Below the pieces are notes generated by a model, which saw nothing but the letters and a program-made list of their open reading frames with translations, did no database searches and was not told the DNA's origin. Positions 31,027 through 42,431 of a stretch of 64,000 bases of DNA are shown here, in pieces (within the stretch, counting starts at the first letter, position 1; every line of letters begins with the position of its first letter). A program made the position numbers and the translations under genes. This DNA comes from Candidatus Tokpelaia sp. JSC189 (GTDB lineage Bacteria > Pseudomonadota > Alphaproteobacteria > Rhizobiales > Rhizobiaceae), in the NCBI GenBank assembly GCA_003331045.1, contig QENA01000012.1:113889-177888 (forward strand), written 5' to 3'.

Positions 31027-32304
31027 ATGAATTATAATATTTTTTTTCAAAAAGCAATCGACCAATTGCATACTGAAAAACGTTACCGTGTATTTTCTGA
31101 TTTGGAGCGCATCGCCGGTGCTTTCCCGCGCGCCATCCGGCGCGATGGTGAAATAGCACGTGAAATCACCGTCTGGTGCTCAAATGATTATCTTGGTATG
31201 GGGCAACATGCCGATGTAATTAATGCACTGCGCCATGCGGCCGACACAATGGGCGCAGGCGCAGGGGGTACACGTAATATTTCAGGCACCCACCACTATC
31301 TAGTGGAGCTTGAAAAAGAACTGGCTGACCTCCATAACAAGGAAGCAGGACTTGTCTTCACTTCGGGTTTTATTTCAAACGAAGCCTCCATTTCTACTAT
31401 CGCACAATTGCTGCCGAACTGTCTTATTCTGTCTGATGCCTTCAATCATGCTTCCATCATTGAAGGAATACGCCGCTCAGGCGCTAAAAAAAAGATTTTT
31501 CGTCATAACGATCTTATCCATCTTGAGCATCTTCTGAAAACAGCTGGGCATGCGCGCGCAAAACTGATTGTTTTTGAATCCGTTTACTCTATGGATGGTG
31601 ACATTGCACCCACTGCTGCCATTGCCGATCTTGCAAAAAAATATAATGCCATGACCTATATTGATGAGGTTCACGCTGTTGGTATGTACGGCCCGCGCGG
31701 AGGGGGCATCACCGACCGGGATAACCTGACCCACTGCATTGATATTATTGAAGGTACACTTGCTAAAGCCTATGGTGCACTTGGCGGATATATCACCGGT
31801 TCCAAAAGCGTTATTGACGCCGTGCGTTCCTACTCGCCAGGATTTATTTTTACCACTGCTCTTCCCCCGGCTATTGCCGCTTCCGCAATCGCGGCGATCC
31901 GTCACCTGAAGAAATCGCAGATGGAACGGATAATGCAACAGCGGCAAACACAAAAAACAAAAGATATCCTGATACAAGCGGGACTGCCGATCATACCATC
32001 TGAAACCCACATTGTGCCAATTCTCATCAGTGATCCTGATCTTTGCAAAAAAGCTACAGATCATTTGCTAGAAAAGCATGATATCTATATTCAGCCGATA
32101 AATTACCCTACTGTTCCACGCGGCACAGAACGGCTGCGTATAACACCAACACCCTTTCATAACGATGCGCTGATTGAAATACTGAAAGATGCCCTACTTG
32201 AAACATGGCATGCGCTTGATATTCCGTTCACAAATAAAAAGCAATCTACCCTGGTTGAAACCAACCATTTTGTTGCGCTTACAGTTTCCCAAGCCGGCGG
32301 CTGA
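31027..32304 (+). CDS. hemA: 5-aminolevulinate synthase
   Basis: PLP enzyme of the C4 (Shemin) route condensing glycine and succinyl-CoA, typical of alphaproteobacteria. It has 425 residues of the alpha-oxoamine synthase family. The glycine-rich [15 protein letters not shown] is at about 76-90, the PLP-contacting IDEVHAVG near 212, and the Schiff-base lysine is K247 in [16 protein letters not shown] lies nine bases before the ATG. Together with hemE and hemJ it indicates heme self-sufficiency. Confidence 0.97.
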   Translation: MNYNIFFQKAIDQLHTEKRYRVFSDLERIAGAFPRAIRRDGEIAREITVWCSNDYLGMGQHADVINALRHAADTMGAGAGGTRNISGTHHYLVELEKELADLHNKEAGLVFTSGFISNEASISTIAQLLPNCLILSDAFNHASIIEGIRRSGAKKKIFRHNDLIHLEHLLKTAGHARAKLIVFESVYSMDGDIAPTAAIADLAKKYNAMTYIDEVHAVGMYGPRGGGITDRDNLTHCIDIIEGTLAKAYGALGGYITGSKSVIDAVRSYSPGFIFTTALPPAIAASAIAAIRHLKKSQMERIMQQRQTQKTKDILIQAGLPIIPSETHIVPILISDPDLCKKATDHLLEKHDIYIQPINYPTVPRGTERLRITPTPFHNDALIEILKDALLETWHALDIPFTNKKQSTLVETNHFVALTVSQAGG

Positions 32305-32337
32305 AAACTCAGCCTCTCTTAGCTTTTCATTCTTGTT

Positions 32338-33024
32338 TTACTGGTTCAGGTATTCCGCTTGGATTGGTATTGTTCTACAAGCCCTAGTGAGGAAAGGATT
32401 AGTATGGCGTTCCTCACCGATATAACCACCAAGGCCATGACCACATAAAAAGCTAACATCATCCCCAAGCGGCAAAAGCTTGTCATACAAAGAGTGCATG
32501 AGATCATCATGGTTAGAGTACGGAAGATCCGTACGGCCGATTGAACCACGGAAAAGTACATCTCCCACAATTGCAAAGCGTTCATCTTCAGAAAAATAAA
32601 TAACATGGCCGGGGCTATGGCCGGGGCTATGCAGCACCTTCAAGATATGACCTCCACAGATAACTATATCGCCATCCTTCAGCCATCGACTAGGAACACA
32701 ATTACGTACGGGATCACACAGGTCATACTGTTCTGCAGTTTCAACTAGTTGATCAAGAAGTATTTTATCACCTATCTGTGGCCCAATGATCTCAACACCC
32801 AGCGCATCCTTTGCATCCATGGAAGCACCTGCATGATCAATATGCCCATGGGTAAGCCAGATTGCCTCTACAATAACACCGGTGATATCTATCGCCTCTA
32901 AAATATGGGAAAGATCGCCCCCTGGATCAATCAAAACCCCCTTCTTGTTCTCATCATCAAACAGCAACCTACAATTCTGCCGGAAAGACATTACCGGAAT
33001 TATATGTGCATTCAGTTTACCCAT
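32338..33024 (-). CDS. MBL-fold metallo-hydrolase (glyoxalase II-like)
   Basis: Protein of 228 residues with the metallo-beta-lactamase metal site THGHIDH (58-64), the second ligand block HSPGHSPGH, and VGDVLFRGSIGRTDLP. The C-terminal HTNPFL is typical of the YcbL-like group of small glyoxalase II homologues, which lack the long C-terminal glutathione-binding domain of GloB. A thioesterase role is likely but the substrate is unknown. It converges on hemA. Confidence 0.88.
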   Translation of the reverse strand: MGKLNAHIIPVMSFRQNCRLLFDDENKKGVLIDPGGDLSHILEAIDITGVIVEAIWLTHGHIDHAGASMDAKDALGVEIIGPQIGDKILLDQLVETAEQYDLCDPVRNCVPSRWLKDGDIVICGGHILKVLHSPGHSPGHVIYFSEDERFAIVGDVLFRGSIGRTDLPYSNHDDLMHSLYDKLLPLGDDVSFLCGHGLGGYIGEERHTNPFLTRACRTIPIQAEYLNQ

Positions 33025-33252
33025 ATTTCTCTCTCTAAGCTTTAAATTAAATAGAATTTCTTATAAAATAGGCCATGGAACCAAGATAAAAACCATAACT
33101 GCATTTCCTGTTCTGTGCATTTTGGCAATCATATCTGGTAACAGTTGTCTATCAGACCTAAAAGATTAAACACAATAGGTTAATTTTAATGGTATTCATA
33201 CTAACATATAATAACCTTAGACTTCAGAAAAGAATAATGGAAATCTGTCTTA

Positions 33253-33960
33253 ATGTCCGATACACAACATAAAGCCATTTCAGATGACTCTCCCCATCTT
33301 CTAGTTATCGATGATGATACGCGTATCCGCAGCCTGTTATCACAATTTCTCCAACAGCATGGCTTCCGCGTGACTGTTGCATCAGACGCGCAGGATGCCC
33401 GACGCAAACTGGTAGGTCTTGATTTTGATCTACTGATTGTTGATGTGATGATGCCGGGAGAAAGTGGCATTGCACTGACCCATTCACTTCGGGAATCAAA
33501 GAGTGTGCCTATTCTTATGCTGACAGCGCTTTCAGAAACTGCCAACCGAATCGGCGGCCTAGAAGCGGGGGCTGATGATTACCTGCCTAAGCCTTTTGAC
33601 CCACGCGAACTCCTGTTGCGCGTCAATGCTATCCTGCGCCGGGGAGCCAGACCTTCCCAAGTCAAAATTGAACAAATCATGTTCGGGCCTTATACTTTCT
33701 TCATTCCCCGGCGTGAATTGAAGAAAGCAGGAGAAACAATCCACCTGACGGACCGTGAACAAGAAATTATGGCTATTTTTGCGAAGCATATAGGCGAAAC
33801 CATCTCGCGACATAAATTGGCACGAGGAGAAGATGAAGTGGGGGAACGGACAATTGATGTACAGATCAACCGGCTGCGAAGAAAAATAGAAAATGACCCG
33901 GCCAATCCGGTCTGGTTGCAAACTGTACGCGGAATTGGCTACAAGCTTTCTATTGAGTAG
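33253..33960 (+). CDS. OmpR-family response regulator
   Basis: Two-component response regulator, 235 residues. The receiver domain has acidic residues near 20-22, the phospho-acceptor D64 in LLIVDVMMPG and the conserved lysine in PKPFDP. The C-terminal winged helix (from about 140) ends VRGIGYKLSIE. The partner kinase follows after 13 bp, so they form an operon. Rhizobial orthologues are called OmpR-like; target genes cannot be read from this window. Confidence 0.94.
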   Translation: MSDTQHKAISDDSPHLLVIDDDTRIRSLLSQFLQQHGFRVTVASDAQDARRKLVGLDFDLLIVDVMMPGESGIALTHSLRESKSVPILMLTALSETANRIGGLEAGADDYLPKPFDPRELLLRVNAILRRGARPSQVKIEQIMFGPYTFFIPRRELKKAGETIHLTDREQEIMAIFAKHIGETISRHKLARGEDEVGERTIDVQINRLRRKIENDPANPVWLQTVRGIGYKLSIE

Positions 33961-33973
33961 GTGCCGAAATCCG

Positions 33974-35314
33974 ATGAGCACGACGTGGAAAAAATTCAGT
34001 CGCTGGTTTATCCGACGTATGCCAAAGCGACTTTATGCGCGTTCATTGATCATCATCATTGCACCGATGGTGCTCTTGCAGTCAGTGATTGCCTATGTTT
34101 TTATGGAGCGTCACTGGCAAATGGTGACAGAGCGGCTTTCGATGGCCGTTATTCATGATATTTCAGCCATTATTGATATAATAGAAACATACTCTCAAGA
34201 TGATAACTACAATAATATCATTCGTATTGCGCAGCAGCGTATGGGGCTTAATATTTCAATCCTACCACCAGATCCCTTACCTTCTCCCGGACCAAAACCG
34301 TTCTTTGCCATTCTGGATTACTTTTTGAGCGAGGAGATAACCAAACAGATCAACCGACCATTCTGGATTGATACAGTTGGCGATTCCAATCTCGTTGAAA
34401 TTCGTATCCAACTTGATGACAAGGTTTTACGTGTTTTTGCCACACGCAGTCAGACCTATGCTTCCAATACCGGAATCTTTCTCAGCTGGATGGTGGGTAC
34501 AGCTCTTGTCCTGCTAATCATTGCCATCTTTCTTCTACGCAATCAGATTAGACCGATTCAGCAACTAGCAGAGGCTGCCGAGAGTTTTGGCAAGGGACGC
34601 CCGCTGCCTAAAGGCTTTGAGCCACGTGGAGCTGATGAGGTGCGTAGAGCGGGCACTGCTTTCCTGCGCATGCGTCAACGCATAGAACGTCAGATCGACC
34701 AGCGCACAACCATGCTCTCCGGTGTAAGCCATGACCTTCGGACAATCCTAACACGGTTCAAATTACAGTTGGCTCTGGCTGGAAACAATTTTGACAATAG
34801 CCCTCTTGAGCAGGATATTGCTGATATGCAGAACATGCTTGAGGGGTATCTAGCCTTTGCCCGTGGAGAAGGCGCTGAAGAAGTCGGAAAACTTGACCTT
34901 TCTCATCTCATGGCCAAATCTTCAGAAGAAGCGCAATTGCGTAACCGTGGATTTACCTATGCCATTCAAGGAAACCCAGTTGCCCAAGTTCGTCCAAGCT
35001 CCTTTTCACGGCTTATTTCCAATCTTATTTCCAATGCCTTTCGCTATGCGAAAAATGTACATATCAATATCAGACACAGTATGGAAACACTGGTTATCAT
35101 GATCGATGATGATGGGCCTGGCATCCCTAAAAGCAAGTGGGAAGAAGTGTTCAAGCCGTTTTTCCGGCTTGATGAAGCCCGCAACCAGAATGAAAGCGGC
35201 ACCGGCCTTGGGCTGTCAATCGCCCGTGATATCGCCCGCAGCCATGGTGGTGACGTCAGACTTGGCAGAAGTCCGGAAGGTGGCTTGCAGGCAATTATTG
35301 AAGTGCCAGCCTGA
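33974..35314 (+). CDS. EnvZ-like sensor histidine kinase
   Basis: Inner-membrane sensor kinase of 446 residues. Two membrane segments (about 24-46 and 172-192) flank a periplasmic domain. A HAMP linker starts at RPIQQLAEAAESF, the phospho-acceptor is H253 in SGVSHDLRT, and the ATPase domain has N in NLISNAFRYA, DDDGPGIP and GTGLGLSIA. An in-frame start at 33893 would overlap the regulator; the ATG at 33974 gives a normal N-terminus. It should phosphorylate the upstream regulator. Confidence 0.94.
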   Translation: MSTTWKKFSRWFIRRMPKRLYARSLIIIIAPMVLLQSVIAYVFMERHWQMVTERLSMAVIHDISAIIDIIETYSQDDNYNNIIRIAQQRMGLNISILPPDPLPSPGPKPFFAILDYFLSEEITKQINRPFWIDTVGDSNLVEIRIQLDDKVLRVFATRSQTYASNTGIFLSWMVGTALVLLIIAIFLLRNQIRPIQQLAEAAESFGKGRPLPKGFEPRGADEVRRAGTAFLRMRQRIERQIDQRTTMLSGVSHDLRTILTRFKLQLALAGNNFDNSPLEQDIADMQNMLEGYLAFARGEGAEEVGKLDLSHLMAKSSEEAQLRNRGFTYAIQGNPVAQVRPSSFSRLISNLISNAFRYAKNVHINIRHSMETLVIMIDDDGPGIPKSKWEEVFKPFFRLDEARNQNESGTGLGLSIARDIARSHGGDVRLGRSPEGGLQAIIEVPA

Positions 35315-36274
35315 TAATAACAGTTAGAGAGAAATACCATAATACAGATCCTGAACAAATATGCCAGTTGCCCTACATCCTATTATTGTCCACCTTGCAA
35401 TAAGGAGATGTGATATGCTCGCATGGTCTGAAAGCCCAAAAACACATGGAAAGCACCACCCGCTCTGCCAAACGTGGCAAAATTAAGATCAAAGAACCTG
35501 CCCTTAATAAAAAAATCTGGCAAGACGACCTTTAAAATATATTTCCGCCAACGGCCAACTTTTATATCCGGCGATAAAAGTATAACTGTTCCCTTTTGTC
35601 GGGGAAATCCGCCACGACAGGAAATTGATAACAACGATCACCTGTTTTCGCAATCAAACTGCGGGATTTTATAGTGTTTTGTTATCTGAACAGAAGATTT
35701 CTTGATACCTAAATCGCGGCTAAAATTAATTTCCAGCTTATAGGACAAGCTTGCGCGCTTACCGGAAACTCTTAGCCTCAACGATAATGCCAACCTCTAT
35801 AATATCTACCTTTTCAAAAGCCGCATAGATAATCAGCATTCTTAATTTCTTTGAACCAACTACCTTAGCGGTGCATCACGCAATGAGATACCAGAAAGCC
35901 GTATAATAAAGCTCTTAGTCCATCGAGTTCCCCACAATACATATAAATTTTATCCTATGCTAGTACGTTCGAACACCTATTATAACCCATGAGCAACCTG
36001 CTTATCATATCAACTAGGATGCATAGTGCACTCTCTGGCGCTTGAGGAAAAGCCTTATTTTTCACCTCAATTGAGAAATTGCAGTCACAAGAACAGATTG
36101 GATATACAAAACCAAATGCCGCACCCTTGAGTAAACTGTTTACGAAGCGTGAAGTATTCACAGTCTTATATGATTGGAAATCTCTGCAAAAAAACAGGCC
36201 AGAATCTGATAATAAATTTTATGATTTTGAATTATCAGCGGATAAAAAATAGAAATTATTTATCCTGCCCTATT
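35315..36274. other. Decayed or non-coding region
   Basis: Short frames such as 35474-35674 (+), 35383-35634 (-) and 35955-36161 (-) show no known motifs. No terminator, tRNA or repeat was recognised. In related genomes other genes precede ubiK; no trace can be named here. Confidence 0.4.
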
Positions 36275-36541
36275 TTACACTGCCTTTTTGGAATCTCTCA
36301 GCTGCTTTTCAAGTGCTTCCACGCGTTTGTTTAACGCTTCGTTTTCAGAACGCGCCTTAGCTACCATTTCTTTGAAAACCTCAAAATCCTCACGCTTGAT
36401 AAGATCGAGCTTTTTCAAGGCGCACTCCGCTTGAAAACGAAAAGCAGTTTCAACCTCATCGCGCATACTACAAACAGCACCTGCAGCATCGGTCATCAGT
36501 TTGGCCAGCTCATCCATTATACGGTTAGGTTCATTGCTCAT
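36275..36541 (-). CDS. ubiK: Ubiquinone biosynthesis accessory factor UbiK (BMFP domain)
   Basis: Small helical protein of 88 residues with a C-terminal coiled coil (about 52-84, ending KRVEALEKQLRD). It matches the YqiC/BMFP family, whose enterobacterial member UbiK helps assemble the ubiquinone complex. Divergent from lgt, as in Brucella. It joins ubiE and ubiB as the third ubiquinone gene in the window. Confidence 0.85.
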   Translation of the reverse strand: MSNEPNRIMDELAKLMTDAAGAVCSMRDEVETAFRFQAECALKKLDLIKREDFEVFKEMVAKARSENEALNKRVEALEKQLRDSKKAV

Positions 36542-36810
36542 ACTGCGTTATCCCTTTGAATATTATCAAAACCCACAATAGCTGAAAAATCGCTTTCTAT
36601 ACATTAGTGCACTGTGCACTGCCCAAAAACGTGAAGAGAACGGCTTGACCGTATCACATCGGTCAGTCATTTTCCAGATTGGTTTCGGAATGTTTGGAAA
36701 ACTAAATTTAGCGGCTAAAGAATGCTTCTGACCTTAATAATATCCTATATCCTGCTGCTGCTAAATAACACTTCAGCATTCAGCAAAAGATAATTTAGGA
36801 AGATCATATC

Positions 36811-37653
36811 ATGTTTTTTTCCGCCCTTTCCTTTCCCAAAATTGACCCAGTTATTTTTTCAGTCGGGCCGGTCAAGCTGCACTGGTATGGCCTTGGCTAT
36901 GTTATCGGCATTCTTTTTGCTTGGTGGTACGGCAAACGCCTGTTGAAAACACTGCCCCTCTGGAAAAATGGCATTGGACCGATGAACCCTGAAAAACTAG
37001 ATGATTTTGTTATCTGGGCAGCAATCGGCGTTGTTATTGGCGGACGGCTTGGCGAAGTTCTTCTCTACAGGCCTGATTATTATTTTGCAAATTCATCAAA
37101 AATCATCGCTGTATGGGATGGCGGCATGTCTTTCCATGGTGGTTTTATCGGCACAATCCTAGTCATAATCCTGTTTGCAGTGAAAAACAAAATCGGTATC
37201 TGGACCATGTTCGATACAATAGCTGCCGGTGTGCCGGTAGGATTGGGCATTGTCCGCATCTGCAATTTCATCAACTCCGAACTCTTGGGTCGTGTTACCA
37301 ATGTGCCTTGGGCAGTCCATTTTCCCAATGGCGGCCTTGACATGGCAGGCAACCTACTTGCCCGTCATCCGAGCCAGCTTTATGAAGCAGCGCTTGAAGG
37401 CCCTGTGCTTTTCTTTATTCTAGCTTTTCTGATTTTTCGTCTGAAAGCCCTAAAAAAACAGGGACTTATCGCCGGAAGTTTTACCCTGATCTATGGGCTT
37501 GCGCGCTTTTTTGTTGAATTCTTCCGTGAACCGAGCATTTCCTATGTGACAGGCAAATGGCTTACCATGGGCATGGCTCTTTCCCTGCCCATGGTTATTT
37601 CAGGACTCGGCATAATATTCTGGGCATCACGCCCCAACAGGCAAAGATCATGA
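36811..37653 (+). CDS. lgt: Prolipoprotein diacylglyceryl transferase
   Basis: Inner-membrane enzyme that attaches diacylglycerol to lipobox cysteines, the first step of lipoprotein maturation (for example for LptE). It has 280 residues with seven likely membrane segments. The conserved [10 protein letters not shown] is near residue 27 and the signature [13 protein letters not shown] near 148. Its stop overlaps the midA start (ATGA). Confidence 0.95.
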   Translation: MFFSALSFPKIDPVIFSVGPVKLHWYGLGYVIGILFAWWYGKRLLKTLPLWKNGIGPMNPEKLDDFVIWAAIGVVIGGRLGEVLLYRPDYYFANSSKIIAVWDGGMSFHGGFIGTILVIILFAVKNKIGIWTMFDTIAAGVPVGLGIVRICNFINSELLGRVTNVPWAVHFPNGGLDMAGNLLARHPSQLYEAALEGPVLFFILAFLIFRLKALKKQGLIAGSFTLIYGLARFFVEFFREPSISYVTGKWLTMGMALSLPMVISGLGIIFWASRPNRQRS

Positions 37654-38729
37654 CCCCACTGCAGGAAAAAATCATCCACCTCATCACATTGCAGGGGCCA
37701 ATTGATATCAGCCAGTATATGCTGATGGTTCTGACGGATCCTGAATACGGTTATTACAAAACGGCTGAGCCATTCGGGCGCAAGGGTGATTTTATCACAG
37801 CACCGGAAATAAGCCAGATGTTCGGTGAAATGCTCGCTGTCTGGGCGCTTTCCGCATGGCAGGGCATGGGCCAGCCCTCTCCCTTCCTGCTTTGTGAAAT
37901 AGGACCTGGACGCGGCACACTGATGGATGACATTCTACGCACAATCGGTAAGCTTTCCTGTGAATGCCTAAATGCTGCCCATGTTGTTCTTGTTGAGACA
38001 AGCAAAAGACTTGCCGCAGCTCAGAAAGAAAAGCTGCATGTGTATAGCAAAAAAATCGAATGGATCACAGTCTTTGAAGAAATACCCGGTTTTCCGCTTA
38101 TTCTAATTGCCAATGAATTGTTTGATACAATGCCAATTCACCAGTATATCTCAAACCATAACACACTGTATGAAAGGATGATTGCCATCGATAAAAACGA
38201 TAACCTATGCTTTTCACAAAGTTTTGCAGATTCTGACCCGACTCTTATGCCAATTTCAGCGAAAAAGTTCCCTGATGGAACGGTCATTGAAATTTCCCCG
38301 GCCCGCTTTGCGCTTGCCCAAAGCATCAGCGCACATATTGCCAAAAAAAGAGGAACGGCATTAATCATTGATTATGGCACACTGGAACCCGGCTTTGGCG
38401 ATACTCTTCAGGCTATATCGAAACACAGTTTCTGTAGCCCACTGAAAAATCCGGGCGACTGCGACCTGACATCACATGTTGATTTTGCAGCTCTTGCCCA
38501 TGCGGCCCGGAACGAGGGCTGCTATACAGCGGGGCTGACGCAGGGCGATTTCCTAATCAGGCTTGGTCTTCTGGAACGCGCAGGCAGGCTTGCTGCTAAT
38601 AAGGATGAGACGATACGTCAGCAGATTGCCACGGATGTTGAACGGCTCACTGCATCCTATCAGATGGGAAAGCTTTTCAAGGTCCTCTGCATTGCTAATA
38701 CGGAAATCACCATACCACCTTTCCCATAG
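37650..38729 (+). CDS. MidA-type SAM-dependent methyltransferase (NDUFAF7-like)
   Basis: Protein of 359 residues of the DUF185/MidA family, related to mitochondrial NDUFAF7 that methylates an arginine of complex I. Family landmarks are [20 protein letters not shown] near residue 30, the SAM loop [15 protein letters not shown] near 88, and [11 protein letters not shown] near 155. An upstream in-frame start at 37557 lies inside lgt; the ATG at 37650, overlapping the lgt stop by four bases, is chosen. The lgt-midA-pgeF order is common in rhizobia. Confidence 0.9.
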   Translation: MTPLQEKIIHLITLQGPIDISQYMLMVLTDPEYGYYKTAEPFGRKGDFITAPEISQMFGEMLAVWALSAWQGMGQPSPFLLCEIGPGRGTLMDDILRTIGKLSCECLNAAHVVLVETSKRLAAAQKEKLHVYSKKIEWITVFEEIPGFPLILIANELFDTMPIHQYISNHNTLYERMIAIDKNDNLCFSQSFADSDPTLMPISAKKFPDGTVIEISPARFALAQSISAHIAKKRGTALIIDYGTLEPGFGDTLQAISKHSFCSPLKNPGDCDLTSHVDFAALAHAARNEGCYTAGLTQGDFLIRLGLLERAGRLAANKDETIRQQIATDVERLTASYQMGKLFKVLCIANTEITIPPFP

Positions 38730-38819
38730 GGGGATAGCATTAGCCCAGAGGATATAATTGAAAATACGATCATGTTCACCCATCATTTCGCCTATTTCGT
38801 TCATACCGTTGAGTAATTA

Positions 38820-39614
38820 ATGATAGACACTCCACAATCTATTTTGGCCCCGAATCTTTCTGCCTTGCAGGAAAATAATATTTTTCACCATTTTTTTACT
38901 CGGGAGGGCGGCGTTTCCAAAGGTATTTATAAAAGCCTGAATATCAGCCTTGGATCAAATGATGTTAGGGAAGATATCTTGGAAAATCGCCGTAAAATAA
39001 CAGATATACTTGGTGTACCCGAAAAACGGCTTGTAACGGTCTATCAGGTTCATTCTGCTGATGTTGCAACGGTGACAGCCCCTTTTACCGGCGAATGCCC
39101 CAAAGCCGATGCCATGGTGACAAATACTACTGGGCTTGCACTCGGAATCTCGACAGCGGACTGCGGTCCCGTACTGTTTGCTGATGCGCAGGGCGGCGTC
39201 ATTGGTGCCGCACACTCAGGTTGGCGCGGAGCACTGGATGGTGTTCTGGATAATACCGTAGCGGCCATGCAGAAACTTGGTGCCAGAAAAGAAAAAATCG
39301 TGGCTGTTCTTGGCCCATGCATAAGCTTCCGTTATTACGAGGTCGGAGAAGAATTCCACAAAATCTTTCATGACAAGGATCTTATCTATAGAAAATACTT
39401 TACTTCTTCACAAAAAAATGGCCATTATTATTTCAATCTATCGTCTTTTATTACAGACAAGCTCCGAAAACTTGGCATAGCGCGTGCAGATTCGCTTAAT
39501 ATGTGTACATATGCTGATGAGAAGCGTTTTTTCTCATACCGGCGTAAGATGCATTGGTACGAGCCAGATTATGGGTGCCAGATGTCAACAATTATATTGA
39601 GGAAACAAGAATGA
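38820..39614 (+). CDS. pgeF: Purine nucleoside phosphorylase/peptidoglycan editing factor PgeF (YfiH/LACC1 family)
   Basis: Metal-binding protein of 264 residues of the former multicopper polyphenol oxidase/laccase family. The His-Cys-His site is visible in VYQVHSADV, STADCGPVLF and AAHSGWRGA. Family members act on purine nucleosides and edit peptidoglycan precursors; which applies here is unknown. GAG precedes the ATG by seven bases. Third gene of the lgt-midA-pgeF unit. Confidence 0.92.
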   Translation: MIDTPQSILAPNLSALQENNIFHHFFTREGGVSKGIYKSLNISLGSNDVREDILENRRKITDILGVPEKRLVTVYQVHSADVATVTAPFTGECPKADAMVTNTTGLALGISTADCGPVLFADAQGGVIGAAHSGWRGALDGVLDNTVAAMQKLGARKEKIVAVLGPCISFRYYEVGEEFHKIFHDKDLIYRKYFTSSQKNGHYYFNLSSFITDKLRKLGIARADSLNMCTYADEKRFFSYRRKMHWYEPDYGCQMSTIILRKQE

Positions 39615-40212
39615 TATTAGCGTCTTCAGGTAAAAAATTATGTAGAATGGCAAAAATAACTTCTGACAAATGTTGGTGTACGTTTTACGTCATCTTGGAT
39701 AGAAAGCGAGCATTTCAAGGCCGATGATATACTGACAACCTAGCCCCATAATATATGACTCCTTATACCCATTCCATGCTATTTGCTTCTGAAGAAGACG
39801 TAGCAATAGCATTTGCGCAGACCTATACTTCATAAAATATCGAGGGCACAGAGTCCTTGTCCCATAATTTCTCTTGACTTGATAACCAGATTGCAATTCT
39901 GTCGCTGGATAATATAATCTTTATAGTAGCAGATTCCCCTAATATAGCACTTACCAGAGCTGCACCAGCTATAGTATGAAGTTGGAGAGTTGTCCAAGCG
40001 GTATTAAAGTAAAAACTGTTTATTATCTGAGATGTCTTTCAGAATATTCTCAACCAAACAGGTTTATGCGCTTTCATCAGCTGAACAAATGGGCTGACCT
40101 ATTATTAACAGTGTATAAAGATAATACAAAAAATTGTCTATTTGCAATCTCATGGTAACGCGCTAAAACGCCTTACATTAAGAGCAGCATCAGTCAAAGG
40201 ATGGTACACTTT
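39615..40212. other. Spacer between pgeF and prs
   Basis: No open gene. It contains a 5' tRNA-Ser-like fragment (39984-40003). The rest shows no coding signal. The promoter for prs should lie near 40100-40190. Confidence 0.4.
39984..40008 (+). pseudogene. 5' fragment of a tRNA-Ser gene
   Basis: GGAGAGTTGTCCAAGCGGT matches the acceptor 5' strand and D-arm of bacterial tRNA-Ser almost base for base, and TTAAAG follows where TTAAGG is usual. The anticodon arm, long variable arm, T-arm and acceptor 3' strand cannot be found downstream. It is therefore a broken tRNA gene or the left-over side of a recombination event. Confidence 0.5.
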
Positions 40213-41145
40213 ATGAAATTTTTCTGTGGTAATTCAAATCCCCAGCTGGCCAGTGATATTTCAGATTACCTTAATATAGATCTCGGAAAAGCTACAGTAC
40301 GCCGGTTTGCAGATCAGGAGATTTTCGTTGAAATTCATGAAAATGTCCGAGGTCAAGATGTTTTTGTTCTGCAATCAACATCTTACCCGACAAATGACCA
40401 TCTGATGGAACTTCTTATCATGATTGATGCACTGCGGCGCTCCTCTGCACGGCGTATTACAGCTGTTATCCCGTATTTCGGCTATGCAAGACAGGACCGC
40501 AAGCCGGGCCCGCGCACACCTATTTCTGCAAAACTTGTGGCAAACTTGATAACACAGGCGGGTGCTAGCCGGGTTCTGACACTTGATCTCCATGCAGGAC
40601 AAATACAGGGTTTCTTCGATATTCCAACAGATAACCTTTATTCTATTCCGGTTATTGCTCGGGATGTTATGGCTAACTATTCAATGAATAATGTTATGGT
40701 GGCTTCTCCCGATGTAGGTGGTGTGGTACGCGCCCGTTCCTTTGCCAAACGCATTGATAGCCTGCTTGCCATTGTTGACAAACGGCGCGAGCGTCCCGGC
40801 GAATCTGAAGTAATAAATATCATCGGCAATGTTGTCGGAAAGGACTGCCTGTTGTTTGATGATATTGTCGATTCTGGCGGGACATTATGCAATGCAGCTG
40901 AAGCCCTTCTGCAGCAGGGGGCCAAAAGCGTCAGAGCCTATATCACCCACGGCGTATTTTCCAGCGATGCGATTACCCGTATTAACAATTCAAAACTTAA
41001 AGAGCTTGTTATTACCGATTCCATCCAACCGACATCGGAAATAGAACAAGCGGAAAAGATCCGTATCCTTTCCATTTCTAGCCTGATCGGAAAAGCAATT
41101 TCACGCACAGCGGCGGAACAATCGGTTTCCAGCCTGTTTGACTGA
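40213..41145 (+). CDS. prs: Ribose-phosphate pyrophosphokinase
   Basis: Makes PRPP for purine, pyrimidine, histidine and tryptophan synthesis. The protein is 310 residues with the flexible ATP loop [15 protein letters not shown] near residue 93 and the PRPP site [13 protein letters not shown] near 216. The ATG at 40201 lies directly against AAAGG, leaving no spacing. The ATG at 40213, 12 bases after it, gives the usual MKFFCGNSN start and is chosen. Confidence 0.96.
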   Translation: MKFFCGNSNPQLASDISDYLNIDLGKATVRRFADQEIFVEIHENVRGQDVFVLQSTSYPTNDHLMELLIMIDALRRSSARRITAVIPYFGYARQDRKPGPRTPISAKLVANLITQAGASRVLTLDLHAGQIQGFFDIPTDNLYSIPVIARDVMANYSMNNVMVASPDVGGVVRARSFAKRIDSLLAIVDKRRERPGESEVINIIGNVVGKDCLLFDDIVDSGGTLCNAAEALLQQGAKSVRAYITHGVFSSDAITRINNSKLKELVITDSIQPTSEIEQAEKIRILSISSLIGKAISRTAAEQSVSSLFD

Positions 41146-42431
41146 GATCTACTTTACCTATCCATAATTTGAACCAGTCTCTGACTCTACTAAGTTTTCC
41201 CATCGGCCTCTGTTTGTCACATGCATTTTGAAGAGATGAATTAATTTTGGGTGAACAAATACCATCTATATTCAAATAACTACTCATTAATCAGGTGCAC
41301 CAAGGGAACCAATTGTAACATCAATTTCCTTACGTCTAGAAACTTTGGTAATAGATACAAAATCACTCTTGCCAATAACCAGAATAATTTGTTCAAGCAA
41401 TTGTTTATAAGATAACCGACAGAGAACTTTCTTGAGCTTAGAGCAGAGTGTGTGGTTGGTGGTGACCGCAGTCTGCTTTTCTTATTGTGAAGAGTGCGAG
41501 CTTCTGGTAGACTAATATGTTATTCGAACAAACATATTGCTATTTTCCCTTATTTCAGGCTGGAAACGCACTAAATGCCGCTTCAGATATGAATAGCTAT
41601 TTTAATCGTTTTTTCGAGTGTATCCAATACTTATCTTATTATTATGCAGGTTTTCAATAACGAATTCATCCCCGAGAAATTTGATATTCGATTTTTTTGC
41701 CGAGAGCAAAATATACAAAGAAACTAATAGCGGCTAAGCTACACAATAACCCATTAGCGCAAGTCGATAATTTCAGGAATAAACAATAGGCTATCATCTA
41801 GATAGTTGAGCGTGATTTTTAAGCATCCAACGTCTATGATAGATTGCAAATATTGTCGATTAATTAATAGCCAATTAGATATCTAGATGATTTTCTCTAA
41901 CTTCACCATAATTTTCATAATTAGCGGTAAAAAAGCTAGTATCTCAGTTTAAAATTTTGAAAGGTTTCAAGAAAAATCGGTGACTCCATCTGGATTCATT
42001 AGATTAAGAGAAATGACCCCATTCACCGTATTTTCTGGATTCTCTTTGGGACGAAGTTTATCTTTTATTTATCAATCTGAACTGAAGTGGCAATTAGCGG
42101 ATTTATTTTCCAGCGTGCTCTATAAGAAAAATTTTTTTGATGCTTTGTGGACCAGAATACACCTATTTTAAAATGTATTAAGCAACATGAGTTAATCCTT
42201 CTTATTTCTCTAAATTGTCAAAACATTATCCAAAATCCACAACTCTTGCATTGGAACCTTTATTGTTTTACAGGAAGGTATCTGCGTAGACACCCTTGGA
42301 GGCAATGCGGAATGGTATAGTTACGATAGTGCCGACACTACGGCATCTACGGGCTGTTCTATAAGCTTCTAGTTATAATGCATGCAAATGCATATGTTGG
42401 AAGTTCTCCATATATTTTGAAAGGATATGCT
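41146..42431. other. Decayed region between prs and rplY
   Basis: No intact gene. On the minus strand about 41286-41460 an unbroken protein-like end (ILVIGKSDFVSITK, then RRKEIDVTIGSLGAPD) has no start codon and no family I can name. The rplY promoter probably lies near 42300-42400. Confidence 0.4.

Noticed and set aside
32611..32640. Tandem 12-bp repeat in the MBL hydrolase gene
   Set aside because: It encodes HSPGHSPGH, a normal metal-site sequence in this family, so it is not an unusual repeat.
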